Source: Bacillota bacterium
Lineage (GTDB): Bacteria; Bacillota; Clostridia; Lachnospirales; Lachnospiraceae
Reading direction: 5' to 3'
Assembly (NCBI GenBank): GCA_023395555.1
Contig: JAEWYQ010000070.1
Span: 1-64,000 of the forward strand
DNA length: 64,000 nt
Shown one piece after another: positions 36,401 through 44,210 of this stretch; within the stretch, counting starts at the first letter, position 1, and each line of letters starts with the position of its first letter. The notes under the pieces were generated by a model. It was not told the origin of the DNA, did not search any database, and worked only from the letters and a program-made list of their open reading frames with translations. Position numbers and translations under genes: made by a program.

Positions 36401-36716
36401 CCTTTCCGTCGATCCCCAGCTTCTTCTCAACCTCCAGCTCCACCGGAAGCCCGTGGGTGTCCCAGCCTGCCTTGCGAAGCACATCATATCCCTTCATGGT
36501 CCGGTATCTCGGAATCATATCCTTAATTACCCTGGTCAGCACATGGCCGATGTGCGGTTTGCCATTGGCTGTCGGAGGCCCGTCATAGAAGGTATAGGGT
36601 GTCCCTCCCTTACCCTTCTCAATGGTAGCTTCAAAAATCTTGTTATCCTGCCAGAGCTTTAAAACCTTTTTCTCCCGGCCGACAAAGTTCAGGTCCGTAG
36701 ACACTTTATCATACAT
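33441..36716 (-). CDS. ileS: Isoleucyl-tRNA synthetase with a His-rich insertion
   Basis: 1091-aa class I synthetase that charges tRNA-Ile, slightly longer than the usual ~1040. HIGH motif reads HIGH near 55 (GKPHIGHVL), KMSKS is MSKSKGN near 640, and zinc-type Cys pairs are CPRCG near 183 and CPECG near 560. Near residues 259-299, in the CP1 editing region, is a His/Asp/Gln-rich insert starting CSCGHDHG and repeating GQ(D/E)xxx(H/K)G units. This low-complexity segment has the look of a metal-binding stretch. A T-box leader lies upstream, so expression probably follows uncharged tRNA-Ile. Confidence 0.95.
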   Translation of the reverse strand: MYDKVSTDLNFVGREKKVLKLWQDNKIFEATIEKGKGGTPYTFYDGPPTANGKPHIGHVLTRVIKDMIPRYRTMKGYDVLRKAGWDTHGLPVELEVEKKLGIDGKEQIEEYGLGPFIQECKESVWKYKGMWEDFSGTVGFWADMEDPYVTYHNDYIESEWWSLKQIWDKGLLYKGFKIVPYCPRCGTPLSSHEVAQGYKDVKEKSVIAKFRVKGTVDEYILAWTTTPWTLPSNVALCVNPEETYVKVKVSVDARGNVLKKEGCSCGHDHGQDGVQKQKHGQDGAQDHKHGQEHDHGNEAAVSTEHYILAEALLSVLEGDYEIEETYVGKDLEYKEYEPLFDYAQLDKKGHYVTCDNYVTLSDGTGVVHIAPAFGEDDSRVGRSYDLPFVQLIDGKGEFKPEAGELAGLFCKKADELIMKLLAEKGLLFRILKFEHSYPFCWRCDTPLIYYARESWFIKMTAVREELIANNNKINWMPESIGQGRFGDWLKNVQDWGLSRDRYWGTPLPIWECGDGHRHCIGSIEELRAMSDNCPDEIELHRPFIDEVTIRCPECGKQMTRVKPVIDCWYDSGSMPFAQWHYPFENQEIFEKNFPADFISEAVDQTRGWFYSLLAISTLIFNKPSFKNVIVMGHVQDENGQKMSKSKGNAVDPFEALEQHGADAIRWYFYTNSALWLPNRFHHAAVTEGQRKFMGTLWNTYAFFVLYANIDGFDASQYELDYDGLTVMDKWLLSRLNTLVKSVDEHLENYRITEGARLLAEFVDELSNWYVRRSRERFWAKGMPQDKINAYMTLYTALVTVSKLAAPFIPFMTEDIYQNLVVNIDKTAPKSVHLCDYPVCRESWIDAELEANMEEVLEVVVLGRACRNAANIKNRQPIGRMYVKAEAKAKLSDFYTAIIAEELNVKEVIFTGDVRSFTSYSFKPQLKTLGPKFGKQIGAIRTLLSELDGNQSMDEINATGQLKIMLEGTEAVLDKEDLLIEAAQTEGFVSDSDHGITVVLDTNLTDALVEEGFVNEIISKIQTMRKEAGFEVMDHIRVFQSGNDRIKEILLRNAEEIKIQVLAEEMVFDQNQGYSRNWNLNGEDVVLGVEKL

Positions 36717-36877
36717 ATCCGTGTTTCCTCCTCATCTTAGATCAATTCTTTGATTAATGATTACAAAATTGATTAGCGCTAAATAAAGGGTCCGCCTGCG
36801 GACTCTTGCGCTGCCGCGCAGTTGATCCAGGCAACATCTTCCTTATGCGCGACATGTGCATCCTGCGGAGCATTTTT

Positions 36878-36904
36878 TCGTATAGGACGAACTTTCCTAT
36901 ACGA
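36878..36904. repeat. Perfect hairpin between the T-box terminator and ileS
   Basis: TCGTATAGGA and TCCTATACGA flank a 7-nt loop immediately after the T-box terminator. The ~150 nt from here to the ileS start also contains GC-rich segments such as GGTCCGCC/GCGGACT and GCGCTGCCGCGC. In the leftward sense no T-run follows, so its role is unclear. Confidence 0.6.
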
Positions 36905-37165
36905 TAAAAAAGCTCCCATCCGAAATAGGATGAGAGCTGTTCACTGTCATTATACCACCTGTTTCACGTACTCCGCCGTCAAGGCTTCCATACATTATCC
37001 ATATAACGGTGGATACCGGCACAGCCTACTGGGCCCGCACGGCCTTTGGAGCTTGCTGCTAGGGAGTGATGTTCAGCCGCAGGCTACTGATACCGGGCTT
37101 ACACTGTCCCCGGCTCGCTGGGATGTTCCTCTGCGCTTACTGTCTCCGTCAATGCATTTATCAGT
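36905..37165 (-). promoter_or_regulatory. T-box riboswitch for isoleucine
   Basis: Leftward leader with T-box hallmarks. In the stem I region the specifier AUC (Ile) is at 37091-37089, followed by AGTA. The T-box sequence AGGTGGTATAAT is at 36960-36949, where UGGU fits an A discriminator. A terminator, AGCTCTCATCC with GGATGGGAGCT and a T-run, is at 36938-36904. Uncharged tRNA-Ile would stabilise the antiterminator and allow ileS transcription. Confidence 0.85.
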
Positions 37166-37220
37166 TTCAATTTAATCTATCGTCTATCATAGTATAAATT
37201 AATTTTATTGTCAATAGGTA

Positions 37221-37254
37221 GGTGCCTGACACCACAATAACGGTGTCAGGCACC
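37221..37254. repeat. GGTGCCTGACACC inverted pair
   Basis: GGTGCCTGACACC (37221-37233) and its reverse complement GGTGTCAGGCACC (37242-37254) form a perfect 13-bp stem with an 8-nt loop, not followed by T. It is a REP-like dimer upstream of the YtaF-like gene. Confidence 0.8.
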
Positions 37255-37324
37255 GGCAAGGCGGTAACCCCGTACAGGCATCAGACATAAGATAATCTCG
37301 ACAATACAGCAAAGGGCATACAAA

Positions 37325-37972
37325 ATGAGTGATCTATTATTCAAAGTCTTGGAAGCAATTATATTTGTAGCTGCACTTTCTACGGATGCCTTGATCGCAA
37401 GCATAGCCTATGGAAGCAATCGAATCCGGATTCCCTTGATTTCTCTCCTGGTAATCTCTTTTCTGTGTACTATCATCCTCGGAATTTCTCTTCTGCTGGG
37501 GACATTCACCCGGCAGTATATTCCCGGCGGCTTCCTGCACTTTATTTCCTTCGGTATTTTATTTGTCTTAGGCATTATCAAACTGCTGGATAATGCAATC
37601 AAGTCAATGATTGATAAACATACCATTATTAAAAAACAAATCCGGTTCCATTTCTTAAATCTCAATTTTATACTAAGCATTTATGCAAATCCGAAGGAAG
37701 CAGATGTGGATGACTCCAAGATACTCTCGCCGAAGGAGGCCATCTCCCTTGCCGCCGCCCTATCCATAGATAATATGGCCGCGGGCATGGGGGCCGCTCT
37801 TTCGAGCATAAGTATTCCCGCGGTGCTGACCGCCTCCCTCCTGCTCAGCATGCTGGCTGTAAAATCGGGAGAGCTTTTGGGAAATAAGCTGAGTGACAAG
37901 TTTTCTTTCCGCTTATCCTGGCTCAGCGGCGGCCTGCTGATCCTGCTTGCTTTCCTGAGATTGGGTGCCTGA
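37325..37972 (+). CDS. ytaF: MntP/YtaF-like membrane protein
   Basis: 215-aa membrane protein of about six segments with the duplicated MntP-type arrangement. The conserved small-residue stretches with Asp are FVAALSTDALIASIAYG near 15 and SLAAALSIDNMAAGMGAAL near 138. The length and separate insert between the halves match YtaF-type sporulation proteins better than MntP. A role in Mn2+ export or sporulation is inferred. Its last codons and stop (GGTGCCTGA) lie inside a GGTGCCTGACACC repeat. The ribosome-binding site is weak. Confidence 0.75.
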   Translation: MSDLLFKVLEAIIFVAALSTDALIASIAYGSNRIRIPLISLLVISFLCTIILGISLLLGTFTRQYIPGGFLHFISFGILFVLGIIKLLDNAIKSMIDKHTIIKKQIRFHFLNLNFILSIYANPKEADVDDSKILSPKEAISLAAALSIDNMAAGMGAALSSISIPAVLTASLLLSMLAVKSGELLGNKLSDKFSFRLSWLSGGLLILLAFLRLGA

Positions 37973-37976
37973 CACC
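37964..37976. repeat. GGTGCCTGACACC repeat supplying a stop codon
   Basis: The element overlaps the 3' end of the YtaF-like gene; its TGA (37970-37972) is the stop codon, so the natural C-terminus may have been altered by insertion of the repeat. Confidence 0.75.
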
Positions 37977-37989
37977 CAAATGAAAATAA

Positions 37990-38034
37990 ACAGGTGGCTG
38001 ACACCGCGGGGAACGGTGTCAGCCACCTGTTTTA
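37990..38034 (+). terminator. Terminator built from a repeat variant
   Basis: ACAGGTGGCTGACACCG pairs with CGGTGTCAGCCACCTGT around a short loop and is followed by TTTATT. The arms are the GGTGCCTGACACC repeat with one base changed. Confidence 0.75.
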
Positions 38035-38120
38035 TTAACCGCTTATGTCATAATGATCCGCAGTTATATCCCCTCTTTCAGAATTTTACTGGGCAGAAAG
38101 GAGTCAGAAAAGATATACCC

Positions 38121-38149
38121 TTGACTTATTTACGAATCTGGTATATGTT
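38121..38149 (+). promoter_or_regulatory. Candidate promoter of pncB
   Basis: TTGACT (38121-38126), a 17-bp spacer and TATGTT (38144-38149), about 55 nt upstream of the start. Confidence 0.5.
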
Positions 38150-38204
38150 TTTCTATGATAAAATGCTTATGTCACGGCTGCCGGGCAGCAATACGGAGGA
38201 AATG

Positions 38205-39659
38205 ATGGGTAAACAAAATTTAACCTTATTAACGGATTTTTATGAGCTGACAATGATGCAGGGTTATTATAATAATAAGAGCAATGAAATGGTAATCTTC
38301 GATGTATTTTACCGTGAGAACCCCAGCGGAAGCGGATACGCCATCTGCGCCGGCCTGGATCAGGTAATTGACTATATAAAGGAACTGAACTTTAGCGAAG
38401 AGGATATTGGGTACTTACGTACCTTGAAGATTTTCCAGGAAGATTTCCTGGCTTACTTAAGGGACTTCCGCTTTACCGGGGATATCTATGCCATTCCGGA
38501 GGGAACCGTCGTATTCCCCATGGAACCGCTGGTGAAAGTAATCGCTCCTATTATGGAAGCACAGATGATCGAGACCGCTCTTCTTAATATTCTGAATCAC
38601 CAGAGCTTAATTGCTACCAAGGCCTCCCGTGTGGTTTATGCGGCAAAGGGCGAGCCGGTGATGGAATTCGGACTCCGCAGGGCCCAGGGGCCCGACGCCG
38701 GAACTCTGGGTGCAAGAGCCGCCGTCATCGGCGGCTGTATCGGAACCAGCAATGTACTGGCGGCAAAGCTCTATGATGTTCCCGCCCTGGGAACCCATGC
38801 CCACAGCTGGATTATGAGCTTTGACGACGAGCTGACCGCTTTCCGTAAATACGCGGAACTCTATCCTCAGAATACAACGCTGCTGGTGGATACCTATGAC
38901 ACCCTTCGAAGCGGTGTTCCTAACGCAATTAAGCTTTTTGAAGAGCTGCGGGCCGCGGGAAAGATGCCGAAGCGGTACGGAATCCGCCTTGACAGCGGCG
39001 ACCTGGCTTATCTCTCCAAGAAGGCCAGAAAGCTCCTGGATGCCGCCGGTTTTACGGAGGCCGGGATTACTGCGTCCAGCGACCTGGACGAGTATCTTAT
39101 TGACTCCTTAAAGACCCAGGGCGCTAAAATCGATACCTGGGGTGTCGGCACCCGATTGATTACCTCTAAGGACTGCCCTGCTTTCGGCGGTGTCTATAAG
39201 CTGGCGGCCATAGAGAAGAACGGAGAGTTCCAGCCCAAGATAAAGCTGTCCGAGAACCAGTGGAAGATCACAAATCCCGGAAACAAGAAGGTCGTGCGCA
39301 TCTATGAAAAGGAAAGCGGAAAAGTAATGGCAGACCTCATCGCCCTTAATGAGGAAACCTTCCACCCCAGTGAAGGATTGCTGCTCTTTGACCCGATTGC
39401 CACCTGGAAAAAGACTTATTTGAAGCCAGATACCTATACTCTGAGAGAGCTCCTGGTTCCTGTCTTCTTATCAGGAGAATGCGTCTATACCTCTCCCTCC
39501 GTTATGGAAATCCGCGACTACTGCTTAAAGGAGCAGGATTCTCTCTGGGATGAAGCCAGGCGTCTGATCAACCCTCATGAGGTATATGTGGATCTTTCCC
39601 TCAAGCTGTACCGTATGAAGACCGGGCTTCTTGACAGCCTGACCGGGCACAGCAAATAA
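38205..39659 (+). CDS. pncB: Nicotinate phosphoribosyltransferase
   Basis: 484-aa enzyme that makes nicotinate mononucleotide from nicotinate and PRPP in NAD salvage. N-terminal NLTLLTDFYELTMMQGY is the family signature. Further stretches include FGLRRAQGPDAGTLGARAAV near 155 and DTYDTLRSGVPNAIK near 230, then RLDSGDLAYLSKKARKLLDA near 263 for the phosphate-binding part. The start at 38205 is favoured by GGAGG with 5-nt spacing; the ATG three bases earlier is too close and the longer frame has no ribosome-binding site. Confidence 0.92.
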   Translation: MGKQNLTLLTDFYELTMMQGYYNNKSNEMVIFDVFYRENPSGSGYAICAGLDQVIDYIKELNFSEEDIGYLRTLKIFQEDFLAYLRDFRFTGDIYAIPEGTVVFPMEPLVKVIAPIMEAQMIETALLNILNHQSLIATKASRVVYAAKGEPVMEFGLRRAQGPDAGTLGARAAVIGGCIGTSNVLAAKLYDVPALGTHAHSWIMSFDDELTAFRKYAELYPQNTTLLVDTYDTLRSGVPNAIKLFEELRAAGKMPKRYGIRLDSGDLAYLSKKARKLLDAAGFTEAGITASSDLDEYLIDSLKTQGAKIDTWGVGTRLITSKDCPAFGGVYKLAAIEKNGEFQPKIKLSENQWKITNPGNKKVVRIYEKESGKVMADLIALNEETFHPSEGLLLFDPIATWKKTYLKPDTYTLRELLVPVFLSGECVYTSPSVMEIRDYCLKEQDSLWDEARRLINPHEVYVDLSLKLYRMKTGLLDSLTGHSK

Positions 39660-39769
39660 ATCAGCCGCGCTGCTGCAGTCCAGTCCGCGGCGGTGCCGCA
39701 ATGCTCCCATATATTACATTGATTTTATGAGATTATTTACTGCATTTTTCGCCTAAATATGTTATACTA

Positions 39770-39793
39770 TCCACGATGAGCAGATTAGTCCAT
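39770..39793 (+). repeat. 24-nt element just downstream of the -10, copy 2
   Basis: Identical to 28782-28805, beginning right after TATACT (39764-39769) of the VanY-type gene promoter. A partial copy, TATCCAC then AGCAGATTA, occurs again around 39822-39842. Confidence 0.7.
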
Positions 39794-39879
39794 GAATTCC
39801 TGATCTGCGGGCGATACGTTTACTATCCACCAACAGCAGATTAATTCTCCTCGTTATATTCACGAAAGGAGCCAAGGTT

Positions 39880-41247
39880 TTGAAAAAAAGACAAAGAAAA
39901 CATATTCTTATTGCAAGCTTCGCCGTTTCTCTTACATTACTCAGCGGAGTCGTATTTGTTAACATATCCCAGGCCCGAGGTAATACCGGCACTGTTCCGA
40001 CCGGAGGAACCTTTCCCGGTGTCCATGAGACAAAGGTGGCCGGGGATGATACATACACTACCCCGATCCCGGCCGGCGGCGAAGCTGCCCCGGACGATTC
40101 GGTTTCCTTTGATCCGCCGGCCAATGCGGAAGAGACCTTTGTTCCCGCCACCGAGATGGATCTGGATCCCTCCAGCCTTACCGTTTTTGTCAATAAAGAA
40201 TATGCTCTTCCCAAGGATTACAGGCCTGACGAGCTGGTAACGCCCAATGTGGCCTTCAACCTGATTACCTATGATGAGCGCACCCTGATGCGTCCCGAGG
40301 CTGCCGAGGCTCTGGAGAAATTATTTGATGCCGCAAAGCAGGACGGCATTATCCTCTATGGCATCTCCGGCTTTCGCTCCTACCAGCGCCAGACCAGCAT
40401 CTTCACGAGTAATATTGTAAAGAGAGGCAAGAAATATACTCTGCGTTACAGTGCGGTTCCCGGCACCAGCGAACACCAGACCGGACTTGCCATTGATGTA
40501 TCCGCCAAGTCCCTTGGCTTCAAATTATCCACCGGCTTTTCCTCCTCCCCGGAGGGTATCTGGCTGGCAGATAACGCCCATCATTACGGGTATATTATCC
40601 GCTATCCCAAGGGTGATGAAGAAATTACAGGCTATGCTTATGAGCCCTGGCATATCCGCTATGTCGGAACAGCACTTGCCGACTATCTGTATACAAATCA
40701 GCTGACCCTGGAAGAATATTATCACTATACTCCCAGCCCGGACTTTGATTTTGAAGCGGTTTATGCAGACTTTATAAATTATACACCCCCCAAGGTTACC
40801 GAAGTGCCCCTCGAAGAGGATGAGATTATCGTAGATGAGAACGGCAATGTCATTGAAGGCACCCCCGATGATTCTCAGGAGAATCCGGAAGGGGAAGGAG
40901 AGGACAATGTGCCGGGCGATGTGCCGGAACACCCCTCCGATCCCGAGGAAGAGGTCCCGGAGGAAGAGGAGGATACCGAGGAAATTCCGGAAGAGAACGA
41001 GACCACTCAGGTGCCGGAACAGCCTTCTGAAGAAGAGACCGGCTATGAGACTGACGATGGGATAACCGATATTCCGGATGTGACCGAACCGGCAACTCCC
41101 AATGAAGGGGAAGAATGGGAAGACCCGGCGCCTTCCAATGGTTCCGATCTTTCTGTCACCTCCACGCCTACCGTCATTCCTTTCTCCACGGCTGCGCCCA
41201 GCCCTACGGCTACTCCCTCTCCGCTGCCGGAGCAGGATGGTCTGTAA
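39880..41247 (+). CDS. VanY-type D-alanyl-D-alanine carboxypeptidase
   Basis: 455-aa exported peptidase M15B/VanY-like protein. Start codon TTG with AAAGGAG 8 nt upstream. N-terminal signal or anchor helix ~8-28, Pro/Gly-rich linker, then the catalytic domain ~110-280 with GFRSYQRQ near 164, SEHQTGLAIDV near 198 (zinc His and Asp) and EPWHIRYVG near 255. The last ~145 residues are a Glu/Pro/Asp/Thr-rich acidic tail, probably disordered or wall-associated. It trims the terminal D-Ala of peptidoglycan stem peptides. Followed 27 nt later by plsC. Confidence 0.88.
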   Translation: MKKRQRKHILIASFAVSLTLLSGVVFVNISQARGNTGTVPTGGTFPGVHETKVAGDDTYTTPIPAGGEAAPDDSVSFDPPANAEETFVPATEMDLDPSSLTVFVNKEYALPKDYRPDELVTPNVAFNLITYDERTLMRPEAAEALEKLFDAAKQDGIILYGISGFRSYQRQTSIFTSNIVKRGKKYTLRYSAVPGTSEHQTGLAIDVSAKSLGFKLSTGFSSSPEGIWLADNAHHYGYIIRYPKGDEEITGYAYEPWHIRYVGTALADYLYTNQLTLEEYYHYTPSPDFDFEAVYADFINYTPPKVTEVPLEEDEIIVDENGNVIEGTPDDSQENPEGEGEDNVPGDVPEHPSDPEEEVPEEEEDTEEIPEENETTQVPEQPSEEETGYETDDGITDIPDVTEPATPNEGEEWEDPAPSNGSDLSVTSTPTVIPFSTAAPSPTATPSPLPEQDGL

Positions 41248-41274
41248 CAATCAAAAACAGGAGGTCTGTCATCC

Positions 41275-42006
41275 ATGCTGCGATTATTATTAACACTGAT
41301 TTTTTTGCTTATATTCTTTATTATAAGCATTCCCCTATATCTAATCGAGTATATCATAGGCCGTTTTAACCGCAGGGCCATGGTAGCAAGCTCTCAGGCC
41401 ATTGTCGTGGGCGCTTTTCATATCATTTTATTCCTCTGCGGAATAAAGCGGACGGTTCTGGGCCGGGATAATATTCCCAAGGAAGAAGCGGTTCTTTATA
41501 TTTCCAACCACCGGAGTTATTTTGATGTTCCGGTTGCTTATTCCAGCATCCCCACCCTGACCGGATTCATGGCGAAGAAGGAGATCGCTAAAATTCCTTT
41601 TCTGAGCTATTGGATGCGATTCCTGCAGTGTCTTTTTCTGGACCGCAGCGACATCAAGCAGGGGCTGAAAACCGTCCTCAAGGGCATTGAACTGGTAAAG
41701 GACGGCTACAGCGTATTCATCTCCCCGGAGGGCACCCGCAGCCAGGGTAAGGAAATGCTGCCCTTTAAGGAAGGAAGCTTCAAGATAGCCGAGAAGACCG
41801 GCTGTGCCATTGTTCCCGTTGCCATCCTTAACACCGAGGCGGCATTTGAAAATCATATCCCCTGGATTCGCAGCGCGCATGTGGTAATCGAATACGGCAA
41901 GCCCATCTATCCCAAAGATCTGAGCAAGGAGGAGCTGAAATTCCTGGGCTCCCACGTGCAGGGCATTATCCGTGAAATGTTAACTAAAAATGAGGCTCTG
42001 ATATAA
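41275..42006 (+). CDS. plsC: 1-acyl-sn-glycerol-3-phosphate acyltransferase
   Basis: 243-aa PlsC-family enzyme that acylates lysophosphatidic acid to phosphatidic acid at the cytosolic membrane face. N-terminal hydrophobic segments ~1-25 and ~38-58; catalytic NHRSYFD (HX4D) near 78 and the acceptor-binding EGTRSQG near 154 are intact. AGGAGG precedes the start. Same strand and close to the VanY-type gene. Confidence 0.9.
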   Translation: MLRLLLTLIFLLIFFIISIPLYLIEYIIGRFNRRAMVASSQAIVVGAFHIILFLCGIKRTVLGRDNIPKEEAVLYISNHRSYFDVPVAYSSIPTLTGFMAKKEIAKIPFLSYWMRFLQCLFLDRSDIKQGLKTVLKGIELVKDGYSVFISPEGTRSQGKEMLPFKEGSFKIAEKTGCAIVPVAILNTEAAFENHIPWIRSAHVVIEYGKPIYPKDLSKEELKFLGSHVQGIIREMLTKNEALI

Positions 42007-42019
42007 TATTACCGGCCTG

Positions 42020-42173
42020 TGCTGGCATGAAGTTACGCTGGTGTCACTCCACCAAGTTACTTTTGCGCTGACCGGCTGAGTGCATCTTGTGAAGCGGAGC
42101 GTTCTGAACGCACGAAGGTAAGGCAAGCAAAAGTAACTTGGTGGAGTGACACCAGCGTAACTTCATGCCAGCA
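42020..42173. repeat. 47-bp perfect inverted repeat around a 60-nt loop
   Basis: Arms 42020-42066 and 42127-42173 are exact reverse complements (TGCTGGCATGAAG... and ...CTTCATGCCAGCA). The loop contains a second hairpin, GCGTTC-T-GAACGC, and GC-rich sequence. No T-run follows either arm. Together with the flanks it fills the 320-nt gap between plsC and the next gene. Possible MITE-like element, boundary or structured RNA. Confidence 0.85.
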
Positions 42174-42328
42174 TTGGCTTAGTTAGTATATTTTTTTAAA
42201 AGTAAATTTCCCTATTTATTTTTTTTGGAAAAGATGATACAATAAACGGTGCCCAGCCTGTCAGCGATTCCGCTTACATGACTCCGGCACAGAATAGAAT
42301 TTGCAGAGGAAAGAGAGGTACATATCTC

Positions 42329-42787
42329 ATGCAGCCATGGGTTATTGTATTGATAGTGGTAGCGGTCGTAGTTACCGGTGTGTTAATTGCTTTATATTTT
42401 GTAGGAAAGAAGCTGCAAAAGAGACAGGAGGATTCGGAATCCCAGATGCAGGCAGCTGCACAGACGGTCTCCATCCTCGTTATTGATAAAAAGAAACTGA
42501 AGATGAAGGATGCCAACCTTCCCAAAGTTGTTCTTGATCAAACGCCAAAGTATCTTCGCGGCTCCAAGGTACCCATTGTAAAGGCAAAAATCGGTCCCAA
42601 GGTAATGAATCTGGTATGTGACGCCAAGATATATGACCTTATTCCGGTGAAGAAGGAAGTAAAGGCTGTACTCAGCGGTATCTATATCATGGATGTCAAA
42701 GGAATGCGAGGCCCTCTGGAGCAGAAGAAGGAGAAGAAATCTCTTCTGAAGCGGGTGACCGGCGTATTCAAAAAGGAAGCAAAATAA
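42329..42787 (+). CDS. Single-TM protein of unknown function
   Basis: 152-aa protein: one N-terminal transmembrane helix (PWVIVLIVVAVVVTGVLIAL), then a short coiled stretch (QEDSESQMQ). A ~90-residue soluble domain follows (AQTVSILVIDKKKLKMKDAN, LRGSKVPIVKAKIGPKVMNL) with a Lys-rich tail. I recognise no family. The start at 42329 keeps the TM near the N-terminus; GAGAGG lies 9 nt upstream, while an upstream ATG at 42278 has no ribosome-binding site. Confidence 0.6.
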   Translation: MQPWVIVLIVVAVVVTGVLIALYFVGKKLQKRQEDSESQMQAAAQTVSILVIDKKKLKMKDANLPKVVLDQTPKYLRGSKVPIVKAKIGPKVMNLVCDAKIYDLIPVKKEVKAVLSGIYIMDVKGMRGPLEQKKEKKSLLKRVTGVFKKEAK

Positions 42788-42874
42788 AGAGACAATATTG
42801 TGTAAACTGTAGAATCCTCTTACTCTGATGGTATCAACGCTGTCTGGTAGGAGGATTTATTCAAAGGAGGGCCT

Positions 42875-44068
42875 ATGAAAAAAAGAAATTTGATTCTTTT
42901 AGTTATCATCTGTATTATGTCAGTCCTTGTACTTACCGGCGTGCTGGCTTACGTCTATTACCAGCAGCGCACCCAGGAGAACGTTCCGACAGCAAGCATT
43001 ACACCATCACCGGAGCCGGCACCCACGGAGGCAGTCACCCCTGCTCCCAGCCCGCTGCCCCAGGCGACCGCGACGCCTATCCCCACCCCCTCGCCCGCTC
43101 CGACAGAGCCTCCGGAACCCATTATACTTGGATTTGCGGGAGATGTTAATTTTGACGAGGATTCCTATCCCGTCAAGGAATATGACAAGGTGGGTAAGGG
43201 TCTCCCCGGTGTTCTCTCCGAGGATCTGATTGCGGAGATGAACCAGGCGGATCTTATGATGCTGAATAATGAATTTGCCTACAGCACCAGAGGAGTGGAG
43301 GAACAGAACAAATCCTATACCTTCCGGGCTGATCCCAAGCGGGTGGACATTCTTAAGGAAATGGGTGTGGATATCGTATCCCTGGCCAATAATCATACGC
43401 TGGATTTTGGGATGGAGGCTTTGCTGGATACCTTCACGACCCTTGACAATGCCGGAATTCCCTATGCAGGGGCAGGGGATACCATGGCCCGTGCAAAGGC
43501 TCCGGTCTATCTCAAGGCCGGAGACAAGACCATTGCCTTCGTCGCTGCCTCCCGTGTAATATTTGCCATGGACTGGTATGCCACCGATACCTCCCCCGGT
43601 ATGATCGGAACCTATGATCCGGCTCTTTTTCTGGAAGCCATCCGTGAGGCGGATGCCAGCGCTGATTTTGTTGTAGCCTACGTTCATTGGGGTGTGGAAT
43701 ATAAACACTATCCTGAAAAATACCAGAAGACCATGGCCAGGCAATATATTGAGGCCGGTGCGGATGCCGTAATCGGCTGCCACCCCCATGTCATGCAGGG
43801 CTTGGAATTCTACGAGGGCAAGCCCATTGCCTACAGTCTCGGCAATTACTGGTTTAACCGCTCCAACAAGGAATCCGGAATGCTGAAGATCTATATTGAT
43901 CCGGATGATACCCTGCGTGTTCAGATCCTTCCTGTCATGAACAAGAACATGAAGACCTACCTCCTGACAGAAGAGGCGGACCGCCGCTCCTATTTTGATT
44001 TTATGGAAAAGCTCTCCTTTGATGTGGACATCGACGATAATGGCTTTGTTACAGAAGAGGGTAAATAA
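42875..44068 (+). CDS. CapA-family metallophosphatase-like protein
   Basis: 397-aa exported protein. N-terminal TM ~5-27, a Pro/Thr/Ala-rich linker ~32-85, then a CapA (poly-gamma-glutamate synthesis-like) domain with metal-binding stretches GDVNFDED near 91, NNEFAY near 132, NNHTLDFG near 172, YVHWGVEY near 270 and GCHPHVMQG near 305. The family resembles metallophosphoesterases; the physiological substrate is unknown here, and no capB/capC partners are adjacent. AAAGGAGG precedes the start. A terminator follows. Confidence 0.8.
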   Translation: MKKRNLILLVIICIMSVLVLTGVLAYVYYQQRTQENVPTASITPSPEPAPTEAVTPAPSPLPQATATPIPTPSPAPTEPPEPIILGFAGDVNFDEDSYPVKEYDKVGKGLPGVLSEDLIAEMNQADLMMLNNEFAYSTRGVEEQNKSYTFRADPKRVDILKEMGVDIVSLANNHTLDFGMEALLDTFTTLDNAGIPYAGAGDTMARAKAPVYLKAGDKTIAFVAASRVIFAMDWYATDTSPGMIGTYDPALFLEAIREADASADFVVAYVHWGVEYKHYPEKYQKTMARQYIEAGADAVIGCHPHVMQGLEFYEGKPIAYSLGNYWFNRSNKESGMLKIYIDPDDTLRVQILPVMNKNMKTYLLTEEADRRSYFDFMEKLSFDVDIDDNGFVTEEGK

Positions 44069-44089
44069 TTCTAATATGAACCACATGGA

Positions 44090-44139
44090 AAATGCGCCTT
44101 GAGCTGGCTGTGATAAGCCATCTCAAAGCGCATTTTTTT
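44090..44139 (+). terminator. Terminator of the CapA-like gene
   Basis: AATGCGCCTTGAG pairs with CTCAAAGCGCATT, with inner GGCT/AGCC, then TTTTTTT. Its inner part resembles the terminator at 53740-53787. Confidence 0.85.
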
Positions 44140-44210
44140 ATTTCCTCATATTCTTATATCGGCCCTGCTGCCCCGGGATATTGAACCCGGCCGAAGCAAT
44201 TGTGGCGGCC

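Noticed and set aside
38000..38204. 80-residue N-terminal extension of nicotinate phosphoribosyltransferase
   Set aside because: The extension runs through the upstream terminator and promoter, and the ribosome-binding site supports the later start.
43007..44086. 359-aa minus-strand ORF opposite the CapA-like gene
   Set aside because: Antisense shadow of a gene with clear motifs; low-complexity C-terminus and no ribosome-binding site.
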